A stretch of DNA of 13,655 bases from Alphaproteobacteria bacterium UBA4588 (lineage in GTDB: Bacteria > Pseudomonadota > Alphaproteobacteria > Puniceispirillales > Puniceispirillaceae): positions 1 to 13,655 of the forward strand of contig DGJU01000067.1 in NCBI GenBank assembly GCA_002387605.1, given 5' to 3'. This document shows positions 6,334 to 13,655 of the stretch, in pieces. Position numbers and translations under genes: made by a program. Every line of letters starts with the position of its first letter. Positions within the stretch are counted from its first letter, which is position 1. A model generated the notes under the pieces. That model was given only the letters and a program-made list of their open reading frames with translations, made no database searches and was not told the origin of the DNA.

Positions 6334-7785
6334 ATGGATGATATGGCAACGATGATAGGCGGATTATCAGGATTTCTTGATGATAAGGATATCATTACTG
6401 ACAGTACCGATATGGCGCCGTTTCTCACCGACTGGCGCGGTCTTTTTAATGGCTCAGCTCAAGCTATCGTCTTTCCGCGCTCAACCGAGCAGGTAAGTGC
6501 TCTTATGGCTTATGCACAAACCCATAACATCCGGATTGTGCCGCAAGGCGGTAATACAGGACTTGTTGGCGGGGCTATCCCTGACAATACCGGTTCTGCT
6601 GTGATTCTGTCACTGTCCCGCATGAAGGCGATTCGTGATTTTTCAGAAGCCAATATGTCAATGACAGTTGAAGCCGGATGCATTCTGCAAGAACTGCAAG
6701 CCTATGCAGAAGAGCGCGACCTGTATTTTCCGCTCAACCTTGCAGCAAAGGGGAGCTGTACGATTGGCGGCAATCTTGCCACTAATGCTGGCGGCGTCAA
6801 TGTCGTTCGGTATGGCAATACGCGCGATTTATGTCTTGGGCTTGAAATTGTACTGCTTGGCGGACGGGTTATGAACCTGCTCACGCCGCTGCGCAAAGAC
6901 AATACAGGATATGATTTAAAAAATCTGTTTATTGGCTCAGAAGGAACGCTTGGCATTATCACAGCTGCCTCTATGAAGCTATTTGCCCTGCCAAAAGCGC
7001 GCTCAACAGCCCTTGTGGGCGTGCCAGATATCGCAACAGCGGTTACGTTGCTGGCAAAATTACAAGCCGCCAGCGGCGATTCAGTTGAAGCCTTTGAATT
7101 AATGCCAGCAACCTTGCTAGAGGTTGTCTTTAAACAATTCCCCGATATCCCCTGCCCGCTAACACCGCTGCCTGAATTCATGGTGTTAATGGAAATTGCC
7201 AGCACCAACGCAAGCGACGGCCAGCCAAATGAAACCGGCCAGATACCGATCGCCGAAACGATGGAAGCCTTTTTGGCAGACGGGTTTGAGGCAGGCCAAA
7301 TAAGCGATGCAACACTTGCCCGAAATGATATTCAGCGCCAGCAATTATGGGATATAAGAGAGCATTCGCCTGAAGCAACCAAGCGGGAGTCAACGCCAGT
7401 CAATACAGATGTATCTGTGACCCGCTCACAATTACAGACATTTTATCACCTCGCAGAAAAAGAAGTTCATAAAATCCATCCAAGCGCCCGGGTATGCGCC
7501 TATGGCCATCTTGGCGATGGTAATCTGCATTTTAATCTAATCGAAGCTGATGGCGGCGACCCTGAATGGCCTGAAAAACGCGGCGCACTGTTCGACGCAA
7601 TCTACCGCGCCCTTGCTATGGTCGGCGGCTCTATCAGCGCTGAACATGGCATAGGTCAGATGAAGGTTGAACAATTAAAGGGCGTAAAAGACCCTGTTGC
7701 CCTTGATGTTATGGCTGATATCAAAGCGCTGTTTGACCCAACCGGAATCCTTAATCCTGGGAAAGTTATTGCCGCGCAAGACTAA
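6334..7785 (+). CDS. FAD-binding oxidoreductase, D-2-hydroxyglutarate dehydrogenase-like
   Basis: A GlcD/D2HGDH-family flavoenzyme that oxidises a D-2-hydroxyacid to the 2-oxoacid, passing electrons to a quinone or flavoprotein acceptor. The FAD-binding (PCMH) domain shows PQGGNTGLVGG (70-80), a GSCTIGGNLATNAGG stretch (140-154), RYGNTRD (159-165) and GSEGTLGIIT (201-210). The C-terminal FAD-oxidase domain shows GHLGDGNLH (391-399), whose histidines bind the metal in this family, SAEHGIG (435-441) and FDPTGILNPGK (467-477). The length of 483 is normal. Start ATG 6334 has GGAAG eight bases upstream; a second ATG at 6343 is possible. D-2-hydroxyglutarate is the likeliest substrate, but D-lactate or another hydroxyacid cannot be excluded. 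It lies in one run with the Sua5 and DUF924 genes. Confidence 0.9.
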   Translation: MDDMATMIGGLSGFLDDKDIITDSTDMAPFLTDWRGLFNGSAQAIVFPRSTEQVSALMAYAQTHNIRIVPQGGNTGLVGGAIPDNTGSAVILSLSRMKAIRDFSEANMSMTVEAGCILQELQAYAEERDLYFPLNLAAKGSCTIGGNLATNAGGVNVVRYGNTRDLCLGLEIVLLGGRVMNLLTPLRKDNTGYDLKNLFIGSEGTLGIITAASMKLFALPKARSTALVGVPDIATAVTLLAKLQAASGDSVEAFELMPATLLEVVFKQFPDIPCPLTPLPEFMVLMEIASTNASDGQPNETGQIPIAETMEAFLADGFEAGQISDATLARNDIQRQQLWDIREHSPEATKRESTPVNTDVSVTRSQLQTFYHLAEKEVHKIHPSARVCAYGHLGDGNLHFNLIEADGGDPEWPEKRGALFDAIYRALAMVGGSISAEHGIGQMKVEQLKGVKDPVALDVMADIKALFDPTGILNPGKVIAAQD

Positions 7786-7803
7786 AATAAGGGAGCCCTC
7801 ATC

Positions 7804-8358
7804 ATGACCATTCCTGATAAGGCACAAAACATCCTGACATTCTGGTTTGATGAGCTAACACCGCAGCAATGGTTTATCAAAAGTGACCAGCTAGACGCGG
7901 ATATTCGAACGCGGTTTGGCGATGATGTAATGCGCGCCCTTGGCGGACGTTATGATAGCTGGGCCGGAAACGCCGCCAGCCGGTTAAGCCTTATCCTGTT
8001 ACTTGACCAATTCACCCGGAATATCTACCGCAATACACCGCAAGCATTCGCCGGAGACGAGATGGCTTGCGCTCTGGCTCTCCGATCTGTGGATGACGGC
8101 ACTGTTGCCGCAGAAATTGAGCAATCAAAGCGTCATTTTTATCTGATACCCATGATGCATTCTGAAGAGCTAGCGATTCAGGACGCCTCACTGCCGCTCT
8201 TCAACCAATTTGCAAATGCCCAAACAGCTGATTATGCCAAGCGCCACCGTGATATTATTGCCAGATTTGGACATTTTCCGCACCGCAATGATAGTCTTGG
8301 GCGCCCCTCTACTGAAGAAGAGCGGGCATTTTTATCCCAGCCCGGCTCATCATTCTAA
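7804..8358 (+). CDS. DUF924 family protein
   Basis: A soluble, helix-rich protein of a widespread family with no established biochemical role that I know of. Recognised by LLLDQFTRNIYRNTPQAFAGD (66-85), FYLIPMMHSE (112-121) and HRDIIARFGHFPHRNDSLGRPSTEEE (148-173), which run in the family order; the length of 184 is typical. AAGGGAG eight bases before the ATG is a good ribosome-binding site. It follows the flavoenzyme by 18 bases, so the two are probably cotranscribed. Its last nine bases overlap the 3' end of the convergent glycosyltransferase gene. Confidence 0.92.
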   Translation: MTIPDKAQNILTFWFDELTPQQWFIKSDQLDADIRTRFGDDVMRALGGRYDSWAGNAASRLSLILLLDQFTRNIYRNTPQAFAGDEMACALALRSVDDGTVAAEIEQSKRHFYLIPMMHSEELAIQDASLPLFNQFANAQTADYAKRHRDIIARFGHFPHRNDSLGRPSTEEERAFLSQPGSSF

Positions 8359-9279
8359 CCCAATCTCTTGGCACACTTGTGCTGCATCAAGAGAGGCGAG
8401 AGGTGATGCGATAAGCCACTTTACCTTTGGTCCAACAGGGGCTGACATCTCAGGATTTGTATCCGGCCCCATCAACATCCATGTAGGCGCTCCTGCACGG
8501 GCCGCCAGAAACACCGGTCCTGTATCATTACCAATAATAAACGCTGCATTGCGGGCCAGAGCCGCCAGCTGAAACAGACTTGTGCGCGATGTCATATCAC
8601 GCACATCAGGCACGGCACGCTTAATGTCCTGATTTACCTCAGCATCAGCCGCAGTACCAATAAGAACAGGCGTAATGCCGTTACGGAGCGCCGCGCGGGC
8701 TATATCGGCATAGCCATGAGACGGCCATCTCTTTGACGGTTTTGAGGGCGAACATCCTGCGATAAGCAGGCAATAATTCTGTGGCATTTCATCGCCGGAC
8801 TTCTGCGGCAAATCGGCGTCAATAGACGCTGTTACCAGCCAATCTAGGCGCGCTATCACAGCGCGCGCACCAGCCATTTCAACAGCCACCATCATTCTGT
8901 CGCGATTATTAACGCTTGTGAAATCAGGCATTGGGTCAGAGGCACTCTTGGCTGTGCCAAACCACCGCGCGCCAGAGCGCACCAACCTGGCATATCTCTG
9001 TGTCCGCCGTGAGCATTGCAGATCAATAATTTTATCCCATCTCCGCCGAAGCAGTGAGTATAATTGCCAACTTGCCACAAGATTAAGGGCGGAGGCTCTC
9101 CTATCAATCACAATTTCGTCAAACCAGCCAGAATGCCGCATAAAATCGGCAAAAGCAGGGCCTGTAAGCAACGTAATATGAGCTTTTGGCGCACTCTTCC
9201 TCAGACTTTCAAAGGCATCAAATCCTTGAACAATATCACCAAGCGCGCCATGCTTTATCACCAGAATCTGTTCAGCCAT
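8350..9279 (-). CDS. Glycosyltransferase family 9 (ADP-heptose:LPS heptosyltransferase-like)
   Basis: A GT-B fold transferase expected to add heptose, or a related sugar, to the LPS inner core at the cytoplasmic face of the inner membrane. The N-terminal domain opens with ILVIKHGALGDIVQ (5-18), in which the Asp of GALGD matches the catalytic Asp of WaaC-type enzymes. The C-terminal domain shows KRWPSHGYADIA (183-194) and the nucleotide-sugar-binding signature GNDTGPVFLAARAGAPT (250-266). The length of 309 is normal. Only a weak AGAAAG precedes the ATG. It is divergent from the GT4 gene across 134 bases. Family membership is sure; the exact acceptor (heptosyltransferase I, II or other) is not. 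Confidence 0.92.
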   Translation of the reverse strand: MAEQILVIKHGALGDIVQGFDAFESLRKSAPKAHITLLTGPAFADFMRHSGWFDEIVIDRRASALNLVASWQLYSLLRRRWDKIIDLQCSRRTQRYARLVRSGARWFGTAKSASDPMPDFTSVNNRDRMMVAVEMAGARAVIARLDWLVTASIDADLPQKSGDEMPQNYCLLIAGCSPSKPSKRWPSHGYADIARAALRNGITPVLIGTAADAEVNQDIKRAVPDVRDMTSRTSLFQLAALARNAAFIIGNDTGPVFLAARAGAPTWMLMGPDTNPEMSAPVGPKVKWLIASPLASLDAAQVCQEIGLE

Positions 9280-9320
9280 TTTGGACTTTCTGTTGTCGAA
9301 GTGCCGTATATTTTAGTCAA

Positions 9321-9346
9321 GACAGCGATAAAATCAGTCGCCTGTC
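9321..9346. promoter_or_regulatory. Inverted repeat between the divergent glycosyltransferase genes
   Basis: GACAGCGA (9321-9328) can pair with TCGCCTGTC (9338-9346) with one bulged C at 9341, giving eight base pairs around a nine-base AT-rich loop. It sits in the middle of the 134-base gap shared by the GT9 and GT4 genes, where an operator or a 5' leader hairpin could act. There is no T-run, so it does not look like a terminator. Confidence 0.3.
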
Positions 9347-9413
9347 TCTTTACCCAACCCTGTGGTGCCCTTATTGTTGGAAAAAATCAAGAACCAGAAG
9401 AGGAGTTCATCAC

Positions 9414-10541
9414 ATGACATCTATTGATATTCTCCTGCCTCATAAAGAAATGATGACCGATAGCAACAGAGGCGCCATTGCGACTGTGGTATCGGAATTG
9501 GTCTTGAATAGTGCTTCACCTGAGATGTTTTCTGTCTTTGGCGTCCCTCTATCAAACCCCATCAAAGGGATAGATTATCGGCCAATTTCTTTTTATCGCA
9601 AATGGCTATATGGCGGTAATTTGGGTATGGCACATGCCTATCTTCGGAGCCTAAAATCAGAGAATAGAAACCCTGACCTCATCGAAGTTCATGGCCGCGC
9701 GCAGGTTGCTGCTCTGATTGCCCGCAGGCGGCCGGACCTGAAAGTTGTGCTGTATCTGCATAACGATCCCCGCCATATGAAGGGCAGTAAAACGCCTGCT
9801 GAACGGAGCGCACTGCTCGCCAGCCTTGCAGGTATTTTCTGTGTCTCAGAGTTTATCAAAACCTGTTTTTGTGAGGCGCTAAATCAGGATGCAGTCGCTA
9901 CAGAAAAGATATTTATCATTCCAAACGGGGTAGCACGCCGCCTTACCTCACAGCCTTGCAAACAAAAACAGGTGCTGATTGCAGGTCGGATGGTCCCTGA
10001 AAAAGGCATATTGGAAGCCTGCCGCGCTGCAGCATCAGTCCTGCCAGACGCACCAGACTGGACGTTGCATGTCATTGGCGGAAGACGATTTTTGAGCGAG
10101 CCGCCATCAGCATATGAAAAACAAGTCTGCGACGCCATTGCCAGCCTTGGCAGTCAAGCTGTGCATCATGGCTTTATACCCTATGATGAGGTGCGCGCAC
10201 ACCAAGAACGGGCTGCTATTTGCATCGTGCCCTCACTATGGGAGGAGCCAGCAGGACTTACCGTAATAGAAGCCTTAAGCGCAGGTGCGGCTCTCATCAC
10301 CACAAACCGCGGCGGTATTCCAGAAACAGCGACCGGGCGCGCCATTATTGTAGACATTACGGCACATCTGACAGACAGCACAAAACTTAGTGAAATATTT
10401 GCAACTCAGCTTCGCTCCTTAATAATAGATGAGGCAAAACGCACCGCCCTTCAACAGAAAGCCTGGAAGGACTATCCGTTTTGTTCAAAAATAATGTCAA
10501 CCAAGGCTGATAAAGTTCGTATATCTGTGCTAGAAGATTAG
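9414..10541 (+). CDS. GT4-family glycosyltransferase
   Basis: A retaining GT-B glycosyltransferase, probably adding a sugar to the LPS core or another surface glycan. The start ATG 9414 has AGGAG eight bases upstream; the frame is open further back to 9186 but that part overlaps the GT9 gene and is not coding. The 375 residues show a GT4 N-terminal domain (with EVHGRAQ about 91-97), IPNGV (169-173) and VLIAGRMVPEKGI (187-199). The donor-binding EEPAGLTVIE follows, with the E-x7-E pair Glu278 and Glu286, then the SAGAALITTNRGGIPE segment. No signal peptide or membrane helix is seen. Donor and acceptor cannot be read from sequence; LPS is inferred from the GT9 gene and lptD on either side. Confidence 0.9.
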   Translation: MTSIDILLPHKEMMTDSNRGAIATVVSELVLNSASPEMFSVFGVPLSNPIKGIDYRPISFYRKWLYGGNLGMAHAYLRSLKSENRNPDLIEVHGRAQVAALIARRRPDLKVVLYLHNDPRHMKGSKTPAERSALLASLAGIFCVSEFIKTCFCEALNQDAVATEKIFIIPNGVARRLTSQPCKQKQVLIAGRMVPEKGILEACRAAASVLPDAPDWTLHVIGGRRFLSEPPSAYEKQVCDAIASLGSQAVHHGFIPYDEVRAHQERAAICIVPSLWEEPAGLTVIEALSAGAALITTNRGGIPETATGRAIIVDITAHLTDSTKLSEIFATQLRSLIIDEAKRTALQQKAWKDYPFCSKIMSTKADKVRISVLED

Positions 10542-10651
10542 ATATAAATTGTCTAAATTAGGCATTTTTTACAGATCGTTAGATTGTGGTTAGGGATTTG
10601 CAACAAACTGTCGTTAATGCTAGCACTAAGATCGATACGATTTCCTGATTG

Positions 10652-12853
10652 ATGAGGCCTGTTTCTACTGTGAGATCATACTGTTATTTAGATTTTCCCC
10701 GCTCTGTTGCTGTGAACATCCTTGTTGGTGTTGCTCTGCTCTTTGTGGCGACTATCTCATGCCAGTCAGCCAAGGCTCAGGCGCAGAATACGCCGGTAGA
10801 TTTTGAAGCCGATACTGTCACTGTTGACGAAGAAAAAAGCATCCTGATTGCAACTGGCAATGTCCGGCTGACACAATCTGGTGATATTCTGACAGCTGAT
10901 AAAATTATTTATAACCGGGCAACCGATGATGCCCGCGCGATTGGTAATGTTATTTATCTCACGACAGACGGTTTTGAGCATCGCGCTGATGAGATGGAAC
11001 TTAGCGAAAACTTCACTCATGCTATAGCAACGCCGATGATTAGTTTTTTTGCTGATGGCACGCGGATTAAGGCACGTCGGGGCGAGTTTAATCAAGGTGC
11101 TAAGTCAATTTTTGATAGAAGCCAGTTTTCACCCTGCAACTGTGATTATGATGAAGGTGACAGCCCCTTATGGGATTTGCGGTCATTCTCATCATCTCAT
11201 AACCCGGAAACACAGACGGTTATTCACCAGAATGTATCCATGCATATTTTTGGACTACCCGTTTTTTACTTTCCCGTCATCACGCATGCTGACTGGACCG
11301 TAAAGCGGCGTTCTGGCCTTCTCAGGCCCACCATCCAATATTCAAACGATTTGGGGACCACTGTAACAGTGCCCTATTATCAGATTTTGGGGCCGACGAA
11401 AGACATTGAATTTCAAGCAACCTCATTTAAGCTTCGCGGACAAGGCGTTAAAACGACCTATCGCCAACTATGGGATGAGGCAGATCTGAATGCTGAAATC
11501 ACATTGGGTAAGCTTGATACCTTTTCAGAGGAGCGGCAGAATGTTGCTGCCATTAATGCGCGCTTTAACTCCACTATTGGAGATAGCTGGAAACTTGCCG
11601 CCACTATCGAGCGAAGTAGTCAGGACACGTTTCTACGGCGTTACGGCTATCATAGCTCTCAACGCTTAAGTTCTGATCTCACTGCTACGAAAATTGATGA
11701 TAACCGGTATTACCGTGTTTATGCATCCGACATGCAAGGTCTTGCTACGTCAGACACAGAAGATGATGAAACGACTATCCTGCCGTCAATATTCTATGAG
11801 AAGCGACGCGCGGGGTTTACCAAGACACAGAAAATAACAACTCAGCTTTCAGCGCTCCAGCTGGATAATGATGAAACACACGAGATGACACGGTGGGCTG
11901 GCCTCACGAAGCTTGAAGATAAAGTTGATATCGCAGGCGGGGTTCTGGATGGCAGTGTCGCTGTTCTAGGCACTTATTACGACATACAGAGCAACAACAC
12001 ATCAACCAGCCAAACAAGTGAATTTGGACAAATAAACGCGATAGTCTCAACAGGCTTCAGGTTTCCGTTTGCTATGCAGCTTGCTAATGCTCCAGTGTCT
12101 ATTGAGCCGCGCATGCAAGCAACCCTCATTACAGGGTCAGACAGAACTGATGAGGTGCCAAACCGGGATTCCTCAGACTTCCGGCTTGATGAAGCAAATA
12201 TCTTTCTGCCAAACCAATTTCAAGGCCGTGATTATATTCTCCCCGGCAGCCATATTGACACTGGCGTAACAGCTATTTCCAGCAGTGATATTCTCGGTGA
12301 TGTAACAGCCTTTGCCGGCATTTCATATCGCTCATCTGGCAAAACACCTTCCGGACTAACAGCCCAAGGACGTGACAAATATTCTGATTATGTTGCATCT
12401 GTGCGTCTTGAAACACCTTACGATGTTAATGTTTCTTGGTCAGGCCGTGCGTCGTCAGATGATCTTACCTTGAATGAATCAAATGCAAAAATTAACTACG
12501 AAAACGAAAAAACGTCTGTTTCTCTCATCCACAAACAAATAGCGAAGGCTTATTTCTCAGCGGCATCTGATGACCGCGAAGAAGCCTCTTTAGTTCTTTC
12601 ACAAGAAATAGTTGATGATGTTACGATTGTTGCTAATCAAACATGGGATTTGTCTGCTGGCCAAGTAAAACGCAACGTGTCGACCTACTCACTGCTATGG
12701 TCGGGCGGCTTTCAGGATTGTGTGACTGTATCACTGGATTATAAACGCGACCCCTATTCAGACCGCGATGTAAAGAATGTCAAAGAGCTGCAGTTTGTTA
12801 TCAATTTCAAATATCTCGGTGCATTGCCGCAAATTGGTTATTCCGCAAGATAG
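10652..12853 (+). CDS. lptD: LPS-assembly protein LptD
   Basis: The outer-membrane barrel that, with the lipoprotein LptE, inserts LPS into the outer leaflet. A signal peptide (hydrophobic core about 22-36, likely cleavage after AKAQA near 44) precedes an OstA/LptA-like beta-jellyroll (about 50-160: VDFEADTVTV, ATGNVRLTQSGDILTADKI). Next come CNC (162-164), FGLPVFYFPV, TVKRRSGLLRP and a long C-terminal barrel region to residue 733. The family-typical late cysteine is at 690 (GGFQDC). The start is uncertain: TTG 10649, ATG 10652 and GTG 10670 all lie before the hydrophobic core, none with a convincing ribosome-binding site. In many alphaproteobacteria lptD lies between lptG and surA; neither is next to it here. 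The 110-base upstream gap is AT-rich with no clear promoter. Confidence 0.95.
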   Translation: MRPVSTVRSYCYLDFPRSVAVNILVGVALLFVATISCQSAKAQAQNTPVDFEADTVTVDEEKSILIATGNVRLTQSGDILTADKIIYNRATDDARAIGNVIYLTTDGFEHRADEMELSENFTHAIATPMISFFADGTRIKARRGEFNQGAKSIFDRSQFSPCNCDYDEGDSPLWDLRSFSSSHNPETQTVIHQNVSMHIFGLPVFYFPVITHADWTVKRRSGLLRPTIQYSNDLGTTVTVPYYQILGPTKDIEFQATSFKLRGQGVKTTYRQLWDEADLNAEITLGKLDTFSEERQNVAAINARFNSTIGDSWKLAATIERSSQDTFLRRYGYHSSQRLSSDLTATKIDDNRYYRVYASDMQGLATSDTEDDETTILPSIFYEKRRAGFTKTQKITTQLSALQLDNDETHEMTRWAGLTKLEDKVDIAGGVLDGSVAVLGTYYDIQSNNTSTSQTSEFGQINAIVSTGFRFPFAMQLANAPVSIEPRMQATLITGSDRTDEVPNRDSSDFRLDEANIFLPNQFQGRDYILPGSHIDTGVTAISSSDILGDVTAFAGISYRSSGKTPSGLTAQGRDKYSDYVASVRLETPYDVNVSWSGRASSDDLTLNESNAKINYENEKTSVSLIHKQIAKAYFSAASDDREEASLVLSQEIVDDVTIVANQTWDLSAGQVKRNVSTYSLLWSGGFQDCVTVSLDYKRDPYSDRDVKNVKELQFVINFKYLGALPQIGYSAR

Positions 12854-12864
12854 CTCCCAAATAA

Positions 12865-12996
12865 TTAATCCACTCGCCGCTTCTGAAACTTGCGGATACC
12901 CATTGGGACGCCGAAAAAAGGTACCGCGCCAGACAATTCATAGCGAAATTCTACCCCGATGGTTACAGTCACGCTTGGGTAAGCAGTGCAGGTCAC
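12865..12996 (-). other. Short open frame, possible gene remnant
   Basis: A 43-codon open stretch on the minus strand runs from GTG 12996 to TAA 12865, just after the peroxiredoxin stop codon. The peptide (VTVTIGVEFRYELSG, then PFFGVPMGIRKFQKRR) looks protein-like, and its alternating hydrophobic pattern loosely recalls the C-terminal end of TadE/TadG-type pilus proteins. A TAA immediately precedes it in frame, so it would be a remnant or a very short gene. The rest of the lptD-peroxiredoxin gap (12854-13009) shows nothing I can name. Confidence 0.2.
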
Positions 12997-13009
12997 TTAT
13001 TTTATTTCT

Positions 13010-13558
13010 TCATGACAACTGATTAATCACCCAAGATGCATCGGAATCGCTTGGGAAGACTGGGTAATGGATGCTGATGACTTTTCCCTTATCTGCAATC
13101 AATGTTACCCGCTTAACCAACCGCATATCATTAACCTCAAAGGTTGGCAGTCTCATCGCTTCACAAAACTCAAAATTAACGTCACTTAAAACTAGAAAAG
13201 GCAGGTGAAGTCGTTCTACCATTTCTTGCTGATATTCTGTAGTTTGCGTGCTCACCCCAAAAACGTCTGAGCCAAGTAAAGACAACTCAGCATGATGGTC
13301 TCTGAAGGAACAGCTTTGGGGCGTACATCCACGGGCGCCTGGAATTTCATCCCAGCCATCGGGAAGTGGCACACCCGGCTTCCCAGTCATTGGGTAACAG
13401 TAAATAACAGTCTTTTTTAATTGTGACGACAAGGTTACGGATGAACCATCTGTTGCTGTTAAAGTGATGGTGGGCAAATACATTCCAATTAAATGGTCAC
13501 ATGCTCCATCATCAACAGGTCTTGGAAGATTGTCTGGTAACCTATCGTAAGAACTCAT
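13010..13558 (-). CDS. Peroxiredoxin, PrxQ/BCP-like redoxin
   Basis: A thiol peroxidase expected to reduce hydrogen peroxide and organic hydroperoxides in the cytoplasm using thioredoxin. The AhpC/TSA fold is shown by TVIYCYPMTG (50-59), GARGCTPQSCSFRDHH (74-89), GVSTQTTEYQQEM (101-113) and LPFLVLSD (119-126). Cys78 is the likely peroxidatic cysteine and Cys83, five residues on, the resolving one, as in the Cys-x4-Cys type of BCP. Between the strand and Cys78 there is a longer, proline- and glycine-rich loop (KPGVPLPDGWDEIPG) than in ordinary BCP. The length of 182 includes an N-terminal extension of about 25 residues with no signal peptide. Start ATG 13558 has only a weak GGGAAA upstream. 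Confidence 0.88.
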   Translation of the reverse strand: MSSYDRLPDNLPRPVDDGACDHLIGMYLPTITLTATDGSSVTLSSQLKKTVIYCYPMTGKPGVPLPDGWDEIPGARGCTPQSCSFRDHHAELSLLGSDVFGVSTQTTEYQQEMVERLHLPFLVLSDVNFEFCEAMRLPTFEVNDMRLVKRVTLIADKGKVISIHYPVFPSDSDASWVINQLS

Positions 13559-13655
13559 GGTAATTTCCCAACAATATTATCGTTTGAACAAAATCCATTC
13601 TCAGATTTTTACTCTCTGGTTTGCAACACCCTGTCAGCAGAGATACGATGCTCTC

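Noticed and set aside
6702..7208. 168-codon minus-strand open frame inside the flavoenzyme gene
   Set aside because: The plus-strand frame has full family motifs throughout; the antisense frame is Ser/Pro/Arg-rich shadow sequence.
9186..9413. 76-codon N-terminal extension of the GT4 frame
   Set aside because: It overlaps the start of the divergent GT9 gene, does not resemble a GT4 N-terminus, and a strong AGGAG supports ATG 9414.
10538..10570. TTAGA/TCTAA pairing followed by a T-run after the GT4 gene
   Set aside because: The five-pair AU-rich stem is too weak and is separated from the T-run; not called as a terminator.
10598..10626. TTGCAA-N17-TAGCAC as an lptD promoter
   Set aside because: The -10 matches consensus at only about three of six positions, so it could easily be chance in an AT-rich gap.
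13559..13655. Short open frames at the right edge, including one ending at 13609 on the minus strand
   Set aside because: Fewer than 20 codons are visible, so a gene end cannot be told from chance.

Overview
The window reads as a compact stretch of a Gram-negative alphaproteobacterial chromosome. The LptD protein has the alphaproteobacterial form (a Cys-x-Cys pair after the N-terminal OstA domain, then a TVKRRSG-type motif). Acetoacetyl-CoA synthetase, a b561-type cytochrome and a DUF924 protein fit the same group. A marine SAR116-like bacterium is my best guess, but this is inference from protein style and moderate GC content, not a database match. There are no rRNA or tRNA genes, insertion sequences, integrases, CRISPR arrays or phage genes. 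No gap without a gene exceeds 300 bases; the longest are about 140 to 160 bases.

Layout. (1) 1-1389, plus: the C-terminal two thirds of acetoacetyl-CoA synthetase, cut by the window edge. (2) 3644-1395, minus: a run of b561-type cytochrome, EamA-family transporter and an unrecognised 184-residue protein; the last two overlap by ATGA. (3) 3782-5160: a convergent DNA-damage pair, an AlkA-type glycosylase (plus) and an SRAP-family abasic-site protein (minus). (4) 5315-8358, plus: threonylcarbamoyl-AMP synthase (Sua5 type), a D-2-hydroxyglutarate dehydrogenase-like flavoenzyme and a DUF924 protein, probably one transcript. (5) 8350-12853: an envelope block with a heptosyltransferase-type GT9 (minus), a GT4 glycosyltransferase (plus) and lptD (plus), matching LPS core assembly and export. 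(6) 12865-13558, minus: a PrxQ/BCP-like peroxiredoxin, followed by a 43-codon open stretch that may be a gene remnant.

How the genes fit together. The glycosylase would create abasic sites, and the SRAP protein covalently captures such sites in single-stranded DNA. GT9, GT4 and LptD would act on the same product, LPS. The remaining genes are metabolic or housekeeping genes with no evident shared task.

I see no convincing new multi-gene system. The most checkable leads are a sliding-clamp-like QTDLF tail on the SRAP protein, a perfect -10 hexamer placed so that the SRAP mRNA would be leaderless, a degenerate three-copy repeat ending exactly at the flavoenzyme start codon, and an lptD gene away from its usual partners with an odd number of cysteines.
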